Part shown: positions 14,878-22,090 of the stretch, piece by piece
How the letters are laid out: every line of letters starts with the position of its first letter
Numbering within the stretch: position 1 is the first letter of the stretch
Assembly: GCA_023459215.1 (NCBI GenBank)
Contig: JAEWVF010000088.1
Span: 1 to 32,085, forward strand
DNA from: Chloroflexota bacterium
Lineage (GTDB): Bacteria; Chloroflexota; Anaerolineae; Anaerolineales; Villigracilaceae
DNA: 32,085 nt
Direction: 5' to 3'
Notes under the pieces: generated by a model
Told to the model about the DNA's origin: nothing
Seen by the model: the letters and a program-made list of their open reading frames with translations, nothing else
Databases searched by the model: none
Program-made: the position numbers and the translations under genes

Positions 14878-15594
14878 ATGACAAAAATTAAGATTTGCGG
14901 CATCAAAACCATCCCCGACGCCTTGGCCGCCATCGCAGCCGGCGCAGACCTGCTGGGATTCAACTTCTACCCCAAAAGCCCGCGCTACATCACGCCCGAA
15001 GCCTGCGCTGAAATCACAAGCGTTTTGCGCGAAAAACATCCCGCCGTGACTCTGGTCGGCGTTTTCGTCAACAGTCCGGCGGATGAAATCCGCGCCACCC
15101 TGCAAGCCGCCTACCTGCACCTGGCCCAACTCCATGGCGATGAAAGCCCCGAAATGGTTGCCAATCTTGCCCCATTGGCTTTCAAAGCCATCCGTCTTTC
15201 CTCGTCCGTTTCCGTCCGTGAGTCCGTGAAAGAGTCCGCTTTCAGCCCGTCCGTTTCCGTCCGTGAGTCCGTGAAAGAGTCCGCTTTCAGCCCATCCGTT
15301 TCCATCCGTGATTCCGTGACAGAGTCCGTTTCTGTTCCGGCCCTCTTGGTGGATGCCGCTGTCAAAGGCGTGTACGGCGGCTCCGGTGTCACTACCGACT
15401 GGAGCGCCGCCGCCGAACTGGCAAAACAGGTTCCGCTCCTGCTGGCAGGCGGCCTGACCCCCGAAAACGTCGCCGAAGCCATCGCCCGCGTCCAACCCTG
15501 GGGCGTGGATACCGCATCCGGCGTCGAATCCGCCCCCGGCGTCAAAGACCCGGCCAAAATGCAAGCCTTTGTAAAGGCAGTGCGCGATACTTGA
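14878..15594 (+). CDS. trpF: Phosphoribosylanthranilate isomerase with a repeat-derived insertion
   Basis: The 238-residue TIM barrel isomerises PRA to CdRP. KICGIK contains the catalytic Cys, and GFNFYPKSPRYI, LHGDESPE, VYGGSGVTTDW, LAGGLTPENV and DTASGVES are all present. Typical TrpF has about 205 residues; the excess is a Ser/Val/Glu-rich run at residues 110-154, made of three 15-residue units encoded by 45-bp tandem repeats between FKAIRL and ALLVDAAVKG. The frame opens earlier at TTG 14830, but ATG 14878 gives the family start and avoids the hairpins. The barrel motifs on both sides are intact, so activity is plausible. Confidence 0.93.
   Translation: MTKIKICGIKTIPDALAAIAAGADLLGFNFYPKSPRYITPEACAEITSVLREKHPAVTLVGVFVNSPADEIRATLQAAYLHLAQLHGDESPEMVANLAPLAFKAIRLSSSVSVRESVKESAFSPSVSVRESVKESAFSPSVSIRDSVTESVSVPALLVDAAVKGVYGGSGVTTDWSAAAELAKQVPLLLAGGLTPENVAEAIARVQPWGVDTASGVESAPGVKDPAKMQAFVKAVRDT
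15205..15339 (+). repeat. Three 45-bp tandem repeats inside trpF
   Basis: Units at 15205-15249, 15250-15294 and 15295-15339. The first two differ only at the last base of the unit and the third is diverged. The words TCCGTCCGTGAGTCCGTGAA resemble the complement of the ACACGGAT family. The frame stays open through all three. Confidence 0.9.
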
Positions 15595-15652
15595 TAATTC
15601 GATACTCGAAATTCGATAATTCAACTCTCGAATAACGAATAACGAATCTCGA
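15586..15652. repeat. TCGAATA-family repeat between trpF and trpB
   Basis: AT-rich words such as TTCGATACTCGAAATTCGAT and CGAATAACGAATAACGAA span the gap. The trpF TGA (15592-15594) lies within its left edge, so the last codons of trpF appear to be repeat-derived. Confidence 0.75.
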
Positions 15653-15680
15653 ACCCCAAATCTAAAAAATCAAAAATCCC

Positions 15681-16877
15681 ATGCCCACCCTCCTTCCTCC
15701 CAAATTTGGCCCCTACGGCGGACAATTCGTCCCCGAAACGCTCATGCCCGCACTAACCGAGCTTGAAGCGGAGTTCGTCTCTGCCCAGGCCGACGCGGAA
15801 TTCCAGCGTGAGTTCAACAAACTGATGGCCGACTTCGTTGGCCGCCCCACTCCGCTGACCTACGCCCGGCGGCTCTCCGAACAGCTTGGCGGCGCGCAAA
15901 TCTACCTTAAACGTGAAGACCTGGCCCACACCGGCGCGCACAAAATCAACAACGCCCTCGGCCAGGCCCTGCTCGTCAAACGGATGGGCAAAGGGCGCAT
16001 CGTCGCCGAAACCGGCGCGGGCCAGCACGGAGTCGCCTCCGCCACCGCCGCCGCCCTGCTTGGCCTGGAATGCGTGGTTTACATGGGCGCGGTGGACATC
16101 GCCCGCCAGGAACCCAACGTTTTCCGCATGAAGCTGCTCGGCGCGGAGGTTCGCCCCGTCACCAGCGGCACGCAAACGCTCAAAGACGCCATCAACGAAG
16201 CCATCCGCGACTGGGTGACGAACGTCGGCACCACCCATTACCTGCTCGGCTCGGCGCTTGGCCCGCATCCCTACCCCACCATTGTGCGCGAGTTCCAGTC
16301 CGTAATTGGCCGCGAAGCCCGCGAGCAAATTCTCAAAGAAGTGGGCCGCCTGCCCGATACCGTCATCGCCTGCGTCGGCGGCGGCTCCAACGCGATTGGC
16401 GTTTTCAGCGGCTTTGTGGATGATGCGGATGTCGAACTGATTGGCGTGGAGGCTGGCGGCAGCGGAATTGCCACCGGCAAACACGCCGCCCGCTTTGGCG
16501 ACCCGGAAAAAGCCCGCGTGGGGGTGATCCATGGAACCCGCACCTTTGTCCTGCAAACCGAAGATGGCCAGATTGCTGAAACTCACTCCGTTTCTGCCGG
16601 TTTGGACTACGCTGCGATTGGCCCCGAACACGCCCAATTGCGCGACCAGGAACGCGCCTTCTACACCTCCGCCACCGACGAAGAAGCCCTGTCCGCCTTC
16701 CAAACCCTGTGCCACACCGAAGGTATCATCCCGGCCCTCGAATCGTCCCACGCCGTTGCCGAAACCATCAAACGCGCCCCCAAAATGAAAAAAGACCAGG
16801 TCATCCTGGTCAACCTGTCGGGGCGCGGCGATAAAGATCTGAATACCGTCATCAAAGAGCTTGGCGATATTCGATAA
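15681..16877 (+). CDS. trpB: Tryptophan synthase beta chain
   Basis: The 398-residue PLP enzyme condenses indole with serine. GPYGGQFVPETLMPAL is the family start. K88 in GAHKINNALGQ is the PLP lysine. ETGAGQHGVASA, GSNAIG (phosphate cup) and NLSGRGDKD are intact. It belongs to the common TrpB1 type, which pairs with TrpA. No clear Shine-Dalgarno sequence precedes ATG 15681. Its last codons (GDIR, stop) merge into a TCGAATA-type repeat that contains the TAA. Confidence 0.97.
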   Translation: MPTLLPPKFGPYGGQFVPETLMPALTELEAEFVSAQADAEFQREFNKLMADFVGRPTPLTYARRLSEQLGGAQIYLKREDLAHTGAHKINNALGQALLVKRMGKGRIVAETGAGQHGVASATAAALLGLECVVYMGAVDIARQEPNVFRMKLLGAEVRPVTSGTQTLKDAINEAIRDWVTNVGTTHYLLGSALGPHPYPTIVREFQSVIGREAREQILKEVGRLPDTVIACVGGGSNAIGVFSGFVDDADVELIGVEAGGSGIATGKHAARFGDPEKARVGVIHGTRTFVLQTEDGQIAETHSVSAGLDYAAIGPEHAQLRDQERAFYTSATDEEALSAFQTLCHTEGIIPALESSHAVAETIKRAPKMKKDQVILVNLSGRGDKDLNTVIKELGDIR

Positions 16878-16922
16878 ATCGCTATTCCAATATCGAAAAC
16901 CTAATCACGAGTAACGAGTACC
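16866..16922. repeat. TCGAATA-family repeat between trpB and trpA
   Basis: CGATATTCGATAAATCG and CCAATATCGAAAACC words continue to GAGTAACGAGTACC just before the trpA start. The trpB stop TAA (16875-16877) lies inside it. Confidence 0.7.
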
Positions 16923-16923
16923 C

Positions 16924-17760
16924 ATGAATCGCATCCAAACCGCCTTCCAAAACAAACCTATCTTCATGCCCTACTTCCCCGTAGGCTACCCGAACATCCC
17001 CACATCCATAGATGTGCTGGAAGCCCTCGCTAAAAACGGCGCAGACCTGATTGAAGTGGGCCTGTCCTTCTCTGACCCGCTGGCCGACGGCCCCGTCATC
17101 CAAAAAGCGACGCAGACTGCCCTGGAGCAGGGCGTCACCACCAAGCAGGTGCTCGCCGCCGTGGCCGAGTTGCGCCAACGCGGTGTGACCATTCCCCTGA
17201 TCCTGATGGGTTACTACAACCCCATACTGGCCCACGGCCTCGAGAAATTCGTCCAAGACGCAGTCGCCGCCGGGGCAGACGGTTTCATCATCCCCGACCT
17301 GCCACCCGAAGAAGCGGGTGAATTTGCCGCGGTACTGAGCGGAGGGCGTAGCGAAGCGAAGCCCGTAGTCGAAGTACCCCATATCACCATGCTCGCCCCC
17401 ACCACCCCCGACGAGCGCATGGAAACCATCGCCCGCAACGCCCAGGGATTTATCTACCTCGTCAGCGTCACCGGCGTGACCGGGGCGCGTAAAGACATTA
17501 CCAGTGGCCTCGGCAAACTGATCGAGCGGGTGCGTCAGCATACCGATGTGCCCGTCTGCGTTGGTTTTGGCATCGGCGACCCGGATCAGGCCGCTGCAGT
17601 GGGTCAACTCGCCGACGGAGTCATTGTCGGCTCGGCCTGTGTGCGCGAGATTGGCGAAAGCGAAAATCCCGTTGAAATGGCGAAGCAGTTTGCGGGTAAT
17701 TTCCGATCCGCTCTTGAAAAAAATAAATCACCAAATCAGGATCGACCTCAAACAGTATAA
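16924..17760 (+). CDS. trpA: Tryptophan synthase alpha chain with a repeat-derived loop
   Basis: This 278-residue TIM barrel cleaves indole-3-glycerol phosphate and channels indole to TrpB. The catalytic acids fit E44 (DLIEVGLSFSDP) and D55 (PLADGP). DLPPEEA, LAPTTPDER, YLVSVTGVTGAR and VGFGIGDPDQ follow. Residues about 137-151 (LSGGRSEAKPVVEVP) are encoded by a 46-bp GAGCGGAG-family hairpin between DLPPEEAGEFAA and ITMLAPTTPDER, several residues longer than usual there. The C-terminus (KNKSPNQDRPQTV) is also unusual and overlaps the likely promoter of the next gene. Confidence 0.95.
   Translation: MNRIQTAFQNKPIFMPYFPVGYPNIPTSIDVLEALAKNGADLIEVGLSFSDPLADGPVIQKATQTALEQGVTTKQVLAAVAELRQRGVTIPLILMGYYNPILAHGLEKFVQDAVAAGADGFIIPDLPPEEAGEFAAVLSGGRSEAKPVVEVPHITMLAPTTPDERMETIARNAQGFIYLVSVTGVTGARKDITSGLGKLIERVRQHTDVPVCVGFGIGDPDQAAAVGQLADGVIVGSACVREIGESENPVEMAKQFAGNFRSALEKNKSPNQDRPQTV
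17332..17377. repeat. In-frame GAGCGGAG-family hairpin inside trpA
   Basis: A 46-bp near-palindrome with ends GTACT and AGTAC. The inner arms GGGCGTAGC and GCCCGTAGTC match the elements at 12100 and 23566, and a GAAGCGAA centre lies between them. The frame is preserved. Confidence 0.85.
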
Positions 17761-17761
17761 T
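17756..17761 (+). promoter_or_regulatory. TATAAT hexamer at the DUF3054 gene start
   Basis: A perfect TATAAT ends six bases before ATG 17768, so initiation would occur at or next to the start codon. No convincing -35 element is seen. Confidence 0.5.
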
Positions 17762-17767
17762 CGCGGC

Positions 17768-18160
17768 ATGAATAAATACCTGCCCATCCTGATTTCTGGC
17801 GACATCCTGGCAATTTTCATCATTACCCTGATTGGTTTTGCCACCCACGGCCCACTCAACCTCGACCTGCTGCCGAGAATGATGACCACCTTCCTGCCCA
17901 TGCTGGCAGGCTGGTTCCTGATTGCCCCGTGGTTCGGACTGTTCTCGGCATCAATCACGCCGAATCCGCGCCAATTGTGGCGGCCCATCTATGCCAGGCT
18001 TTTAGCCGCCCCGCTGACTGGTGTCCTGCGCGCAGGGATGTTAAACGGGGTTGCGCTGCCCCTGTTTGTGTTGATCCTGGGAGCCAGCGCCGCCCTGGGG
18101 ATGCTGGTCTGGCGCGTTATCTTCCTGTTTATCCAACGCCGCCTGTCTCTGGTACAATAA
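17768..18160 (+). CDS. DUF3054-like integral membrane protein
   Basis: The 130-residue hydrophobic protein has about four predicted membrane helices (YLPILISGDILAIFIITLIGF; FLPMLAGWFLIAPWFGLF; LTGVLRAGMLNGVALPLFVLIL; ALGMLVWRVIFLFI). The helix pattern and the RxGMLNGV-like loop resemble the small DUF3054 family, whose function is unknown. The longer frame from 17546 overlaps trpA and is not credible. There is no Shine-Dalgarno sequence, and TATAAT lies just upstream. The sigma-factor gene starts five bases after its stop. Confidence 0.75.
   Translation: MNKYLPILISGDILAIFIITLIGFATHGPLNLDLLPRMMTTFLPMLAGWFLIAPWFGLFSASITPNPRQLWRPIYARLLAAPLTGVLRAGMLNGVALPLFVLILGASAALGMLVWRVIFLFIQRRLSLVQ
18153..18158 (+). 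promoter_or_regulatory. TACAAT hexamer at the ECF sigma gene start
   Basis: TACAAT ends seven bases before ATG 18166 and overlaps the last codons of the DUF3054 gene. No Shine-Dalgarno sequence precedes the ATG, consistent with a leaderless transcript. A -35 element is not obvious. Confidence 0.4.
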
Positions 18161-18165
18161 TTCCT

Positions 18166-18774
18166 ATGAACGAGACCGCCCTGATTCAAGACGCCCAAAA
18201 CGGCGATCTGGACGCCTTCAACCGCCTGGTGCTGGCCTACCAGGATGCGCTCTACAACACCGCCCTGCGCATTCTCGGCGATGAAGACCAGGCCGCCGAT
18301 GCCACCCAGGAAGCCTTTATCTCGGCCTTTCGCCATATCACCAGCTTCCGCGGCGGATCGTTCAAGGCCTGGCTGCTGCGCACCGTCACCAACGCCTGCT
18401 ACGATGAACTGCGCCGCAAGCAGCGCCGGCCAACCGTGCCGCTCGAACCCGCCACCGAGGATGAGGAGGAAATGGAATCCCCGCGCTGGCTGGCCGATAC
18501 ATCCATGAGTCCCGAACAAAAAGCCGAAGCCGATGAACTGGAGCATGCCATCCAGCACTGCCTGGACGCCCTGCCAACCGATTTCCGCACCGTCGTTGTC
18601 CTGGCCGACATCCAGGGACTCGATTACAGCGAAATCGCCGACTCTGTGCGCACCCCGCTCGGCACCATCAAAAGCCGCCTGGCGCGCGCGCGCCTGCGCC
18701 TGCGCGAATGCCTGCAAGGCTTCTGGGAACTTTTGCCCGCCTCGTTTCGTCTGGAAGAAGGGAGCCGCGCATGA
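18166..18774 (+). CDS. ECF-type RNA polymerase sigma factor
   Basis: A 202-residue extracytoplasmic-function sigma factor. Region 2 (about residues 18-90) shows YQDALYNTALRILGDEDQAADATQEAFISAFRHI and SFKAWLLRTVTNACYDELRRKQR. Region 4 (about 130-185) shows LPTDFRTVVVLADIQGLDYSEIADSVRTPLGTIKSRLARARLRLRE, with a helix-turn-helix. An acidic linker joins them. ATG 18166 gives the standard N-terminus. The stop overlaps the anti-sigma start by four bases (ATGA), typical of a co-translated regulator pair. The target genes are unknown. Confidence 0.93.
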   Translation: MNETALIQDAQNGDLDAFNRLVLAYQDALYNTALRILGDEDQAADATQEAFISAFRHITSFRGGSFKAWLLRTVTNACYDELRRKQRRPTVPLEPATEDEEEMESPRWLADTSMSPEQKAEADELEHAIQHCLDALPTDFRTVVVLADIQGLDYSEIADSVRTPLGTIKSRLARARLRLRECLQGFWELLPASFRLEEGSRA

Positions 18775-19559
18775 CTCAAACTTCTTTCCGTGACGTTGAA
18801 CAACTTTCCGCCCTGCTGGATGAAAAACTCAATCCGGCAGAGGCCGCGCGCCTGCAAAAACAGATCGAAACCGACCCCGAACTGCGCGCCATTTACGACG
18901 ATTTGCGCCAGACCCGCTCCTTGTTGCGCCGCCTGCCCCAGCGCCGCGCGCCGCGCAATTTCACCCTGAAACCGTCCGCTGCGCGGGTGCGCCCACCGTT
19001 GCCGCGCCTTTTCCCAACCTTCCGCCTGGCTTCGGCCCTGGCAAGCCTGCTACTCTTCTTCTCGCTGGCAACGAATGCCACCCTGCCCCGCCTGGCAGGC
19101 ATGGCCAACAGCGCACCCCTGGCCTATGGCATGGGCGGCGCGCCTGAAATCGACCGCGCCATGGGCGGCGGAGGCGGCGAAGAAAGCGCCCAACTGCCTA
19201 TCGGCGGCGGACTGGATGAACCGGCAGCCGAGGCCCCAGCCGCAATGGAAGCCCCGGTAGAAGAAGCGGCGCCAGCGCCCGAAGAACCGGCGGCCAAAAC
19301 GGTCGAACCGACAGCGGCAGCCCAACCAGACGTCCAACCAACCCTTGAAGCTGCAGCGGCCCTTCCGCCCGTTGAAGAACCGCAACCCGTTCAGGAAGAA
19401 CCGCTCCCAATGCCGGAGCCGCCCGCCCCAGCCGCCATTGTCCCGGTCTGGGCGCTTATCCTGCTGGCAGTGCTGGCAATAGCCAGCGGCGCAACCGCCT
19501 TTTGGCTACGCTGGCAAAACGACCGGCAATGGGAAAGCAAAGCCAGCCCGAAAAAATAG
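18771..19559 (+). CDS. Transmembrane anti-sigma factor (partner of the ECF sigma)
   Basis: A 262-residue protein. The cytoplasmic N-terminus (1-75) has LSALLDEKLNPAEAARLQKQIETDPELRAIYDDL, the helical layout of anti-sigma domains, but without the zinc HxxxCxxC motif. A hydrophobic segment (about 86-102) and a second near 223-243 (VPVWALILLAVLAIASGATAFWL) flank a long Ala/Pro/Glu-rich, presumably extracytoplasmic stretch. This arrangement could sense envelope stress by proteolysis. The role is inferred mainly from the four-base overlap with the sigma gene and the N-terminal helices. A terminator follows directly. Confidence 0.8.
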   Translation: MTQTSFRDVEQLSALLDEKLNPAEAARLQKQIETDPELRAIYDDLRQTRSLLRRLPQRRAPRNFTLKPSAARVRPPLPRLFPTFRLASALASLLLFFSLATNATLPRLAGMANSAPLAYGMGGAPEIDRAMGGGGGEESAQLPIGGGLDEPAAEAPAAMEAPVEEAAPAPEEPAAKTVEPTAAAQPDVQPTLEAAAALPPVEEPQPVQEEPLPMPEPPAPAAIVPVWALILLAVLAIASGATAFWLRWQNDRQWESKASPKK

Positions 19560-19567
19560 GCAAAACC

Positions 19568-19594
19568 AACCGCCCAACCGGGCGGTTTTTCTTT
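19568..19594 (+). terminator. Intrinsic terminator after the sigma/anti-sigma genes
   Basis: AACCGCCC (19568-19575), loop AACC, GGGCGGTT (19580-19587), then TTTCTTT. It starts eight bases past the anti-sigma stop. Confidence 0.92.
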
Positions 19595-19598
19595 GGGG

Positions 19599-19604
19599 TA
19601 AAAT
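19599..19604 (+). promoter_or_regulatory. TAAAAT hexamer at the Nudix gene start
   Basis: TAAAAT ends six bases before ATG 19611. Because a terminator ends at 19594, the Nudix gene needs its own promoter, and this position implies a leaderless message. No clear -35 element. Confidence 0.45.
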
Positions 19605-19610
19605 CCAATT

Positions 19611-20108
19611 ATGCGCCTTGAAGAAATCCATTTCTGCCCAACCTGCGCCACGCCCGTTGTGATCCGTGACAAATTCGGCCAGCCGCGCCCGGTTTGCCCG
19701 GCCTGCGGCTGGGTCTATTTTGACGACCCCAAAGTCGCGGCAGCCACTCTGATCGTTGAAAACGGCAAAATCCTGCTCGTGCGGCGCGTCAACGAACCCC
19801 ATCGCGGCCTGTGGACCCTCCCGGCAGGATTCATCAACGGCGGCGAAGACCCCGCCCAGGCCGCCATCCGCGAATGTCTCGAAGAAACCGGGCTGGAGGT
19901 GCGCGTCAACGCCCTGCTCGACATCTTTGCCCGCCGCGAACATCCGCGCGGGGCCGACTTCGTCATCTTCTACCAGGCCGAGGTGACGGGCGGCGCGCTC
20001 CGGCCCGCTGACGATGCCGATGCTGCCGAATGGTTTGCGTTCGAATCCCTGCCGCCGCTGGCCTTCGACGCCACGCGCTATATCCTGGACAAGATAAAAA
20101 ATGGATAG
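19611..20108 (+). CDS. Nudix hydrolase with N-terminal zinc ribbon
   Basis: The 165-residue protein begins with a CxxC...CxxC zinc ribbon (C9, C12, C29, C32) like that of NudC-type NADH pyrophosphatases. A full Nudix box follows, from G73 to G94 (Gx5Ex7RExxEExG). It should hydrolyse a nucleoside diphosphate linked to another moiety in a metal-dependent way. NAD(H), ADP-ribose or capped RNA are possible, and the NudC SQPWPFPxS signature is absent. ATG 19611 has no Shine-Dalgarno sequence. Its TAG stop is supplied by the palindrome at 20105. Confidence 0.9.
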   Translation: MRLEEIHFCPTCATPVVIRDKFGQPRPVCPACGWVYFDDPKVAAATLIVENGKILLVRRVNEPHRGLWTLPAGFINGGEDPAQAAIRECLEETGLEVRVNALLDIFARREHPRGADFVIFYQAEVTGGALRPADDADAAEWFAFESLPPLAFDATRYILDKIKNG

Positions 20109-20131
20109 AGCGAGATATTATCTCGCCCTAC
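20105..20131. repeat. 27-bp stop-codon palindrome, copy 4
   Basis: Arms 20105-20117 and 20119-20131 around one base, 11 of 13 paired. TAG at 20106-20108 is the Nudix-gene stop. The head is ATAG instead of GTAG. Confidence 0.8.
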
Positions 20132-20163
20132 AAAATGCTACAATAAAAGAAAAAGGAGGCTCC

Positions 20164-21009
20164 ATGCAAACCGTCTCCGAAATTCGCCCATCGTCCATCG
20201 CCGGAACCTGGTATGAAGGCCAGCCCAAACGCCTGGCTGAATCGGTTGATGCCTATCTCGAACGGGCAAACATCGAAAAAATTAAGGGAAAAGTGATTGG
20301 CCTGGTCGCCCCGCATGCCGGACACCGTTATTCAGGGCCGGTCGCCGGTTACGCCTTTGCCGCCGCCCGCGGACTCAGCCCCAGCCTGGTCGCCGTTATC
20401 GCGCCGATGCACCACCCGTATCCGTACCCGCTCATCACCAGCGCCCACAGTTTTTACTTCACCCCGCTCGGCAACATCCCGGTGGCCCGCCCCCAGTTGG
20501 ACGAGTTATCAGCCCTGCTCGAGTCAAGACTCGGCTATGGGCTGAGCGCCATACCGAACGACCCCGAACATGCGCTTGAAATCGAGCTGCCCTTCCTGCA
20601 ACGCGCCCTGCAAAACCCCTTCGGCCTGATCCCGCTCATGCTGCGCCAGCAAGACCCGCACACCGCCCGCGTCCTGGGCGAAACCCTGGCCGAAATCCTG
20701 CGCGGCCAGGACTGCCTGCTGGTTGCCTCGACCGACCTTTCCCATTTTTACAACCAAGCTGCCGCCGAGAGGCTCGACACCGTCATGCTCAACGCAGCCG
20801 AGTCTTTCGAGCCGGAAGCGCTTTACGAAGTCGAGCGCAAAGGCAAAGGCGAGGCCTGCGGCCTTGGCGCGCTGGCCGCCACGTTATGGGCCGCCAAGGC
20901 CCTCGGGGCAGACACGGTAAAAATCCTGAATTACGCCACGTCCGGCAATGTCAGCGGGGATTATGAACGGGTGGTCGGTTACGGGGCCGGGGTGATTCTC
21001 CAGGCGTAG
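20164..21009 (+). CDS. amrB: MEMO1-family protein (AmmeMemoRadiSam system protein B)
   Basis: The 281-residue protein belongs to the MEMO family, related to class III extradiol dioxygenases. Its motifs are RPSSIAGTWYEG, VAPHAGHRYSGPVAGYAF, APMHHPYPYPL, EHALEIELPFLQRAL, LVASTDLSHF and ACGLGALAA, the histidines and cysteine being the putative metal ligands. In many genomes it is beside an AMMECR1 protein and a radical SAM enzyme; neither is here. AGGAGG at 20154-20159 supports ATG 20164, and TACAAT at 20138-20143 may be its -10 element. The biochemical role of bacterial AmrB is unsettled. Confidence 0.9.
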   Translation: MQTVSEIRPSSIAGTWYEGQPKRLAESVDAYLERANIEKIKGKVIGLVAPHAGHRYSGPVAGYAFAAARGLSPSLVAVIAPMHHPYPYPLITSAHSFYFTPLGNIPVARPQLDELSALLESRLGYGLSAIPNDPEHALEIELPFLQRALQNPFGLIPLMLRQQDPHTARVLGETLAEILRGQDCLLVASTDLSHFYNQAAAERLDTVMLNAAESFEPEALYEVERKGKGEACGLGALAATLWAAKALGADTVKILNYATSGNVSGDYERVVGYGAGVILQA

Positions 21010-21018
21010 GGAAGCGCC

Positions 21019-22011
21019 CTATTCCTTTTGCAGCAGCCTGAAAGCCAGCCCCCCCAACGCGATTGGCAGCCAGAAGGTCAATCCGCGGTAGGCCAGGGTG
21101 ACGATGACTGCCTGCTCCCAGGGAATGCGCAGCGAAACCAGCGCCAGCGGCAGGAGTGTTTCCACAATCCCAACCCCGGATGGGGTCGGGGAAACAATCA
21201 GGAACAGGTAGAAGAGCGAAAAACCGGCAATGACCGTCCCGGTTGAGAACTCGACCCCAAAGCCGAGAAAAGTGAGCATCAACACCAGGGTTTGTAACCC
21301 TTTGCCGCCCAACGCCAACAGGAAGGGGGTCAACAGGCGGCGCTGACCGGTATGCAGGACGCGCAATCCCTCCGCAATTTCCTGGGCAAACTCGTGGGCG
21401 CGCGCTTCGCGCAGGTAATCGCGGCGGATAAAGGGCCGCAAAATACGGTTGACCAGGCGCGTCAACCAGCCCAGCACCCGTTCCAGGCGCGGCCCGGAGC
21501 GGGAGCCGATGTATAGCAGAATGCCCAATCCGCTAAAAATCAGCGCCATGACCGTTGAAGCAAAGATTTCGCCGGCATCGAGGTTGTTGCGCCTGAACAA
21601 AACCAGGATTCCCAGAGCGAGTACACACATGAATGCGCCATAATCCAGGAACAGGAACCAGGCGGCAGCGGCGGCGGCCCGTCCGCGCGGCAGACCGCGT
21701 TTCTGGGCGTCATCGGTGAAAACAGCGATCCCGCCAATCCCGCCGGTGGGCGCAACCACATTAATAAAATTGGCCGCCATTGCCAGCAGGGTAAGATGTC
21801 GCAAACTCTCCTGCATATCCATGAGAAGGTATAGTTTGCGATAGGTATATGCTTCAACGATGACCCAGGAGGTCACCGCCGCCATTGCGAGCAGGATAAA
21901 GCGCCAATCACTGTGCTCAAACGTTGACAGCACTTTCTCCAGTTCGCCGAAGCTGAGGATGAAAAAACTGAAGGCCAGGAATGTAATCAGCAAAAAGAGT
22001 AGTTTTCGCAT
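21019..22011 (-). CDS. Flippase-like membrane protein (LPG synthase TM/UPF0104 family)
   Basis: The 330-residue polytopic protein resembles the transmembrane half of lysylphosphatidylglycerol synthase and related UPF0104/AglD-like proteins, thought to flip lipids. FINVVAPTGGIGGIAVFTDDAQKRG and the C-terminal SPTPSGVGIVETLLPLAL are characteristic. There are about eight hydrophobic helices and no catalytic synthase domain. ATG at 22011 starts MRKLLFLLITFL. The frame extends to 22176, but that would cross the terminator of the MFS gene. TATAAT on the minus strand at 22022-22027 suggests its own promoter. Confidence 0.85.
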   Translation of the reverse strand: MRKLLFLLITFLAFSFFILSFGELEKVLSTFEHSDWRFILLAMAAVTSWVIVEAYTYRKLYLLMDMQESLRHLTLLAMAANFINVVAPTGGIGGIAVFTDDAQKRGLPRGRAAAAAAWFLFLDYGAFMCVLALGILVLFRRNNLDAGEIFASTVMALIFSGLGILLYIGSRSGPRLERVLGWLTRLVNRILRPFIRRDYLREARAHEFAQEIAEGLRVLHTGQRRLLTPFLLALGGKGLQTLVLMLTFLGFGVEFSTGTVIAGFSLFYLFLIVSPTPSGVGIVETLLPLALVSLRIPWEQAVIVTLAYRGLTFWLPIALGGLAFRLLQKE

Positions 22012-22021
22012 AGCGCAGGTG

Positions 22022-22027
22022 ATTATA
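22022..22027 (-). promoter_or_regulatory. TATAAT hexamer upstream of the flippase-like gene
   Basis: A perfect TATAAT on the minus strand, ten bases before the ATG at 22009-22011 and just downstream of the MFS terminator. It gives a transcript with almost no leader. Confidence 0.5.
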
Positions 22028-22029
22028 CA

Positions 22030-22068
22030 GCAAGAAAAAAGGGCAGCGTTCCCTCGAACGCCGCCCTT
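22030..22068 (-). terminator. Intrinsic terminator of the MFS gene
   Basis: Read on the minus strand: AAGGGCGGCGTT, loop CGAGGG, AACGCTGCCCTT, then TTTTCTT. A 12-bp stem with one G-U pair, between the MFS stop and the downstream TATAAT. Confidence 0.9.
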
Positions 22069-22090
22069 ATGACCGATGGGGGAATGTGAC

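Noticed and set aside
15205..15339. trpF repeats read as a frameshift, pseudogene or CRISPR-like array
   Set aside because: The units are 45 bp and directly adjacent without spacers, the frame is open, and the catalytic motifs on both sides are intact.
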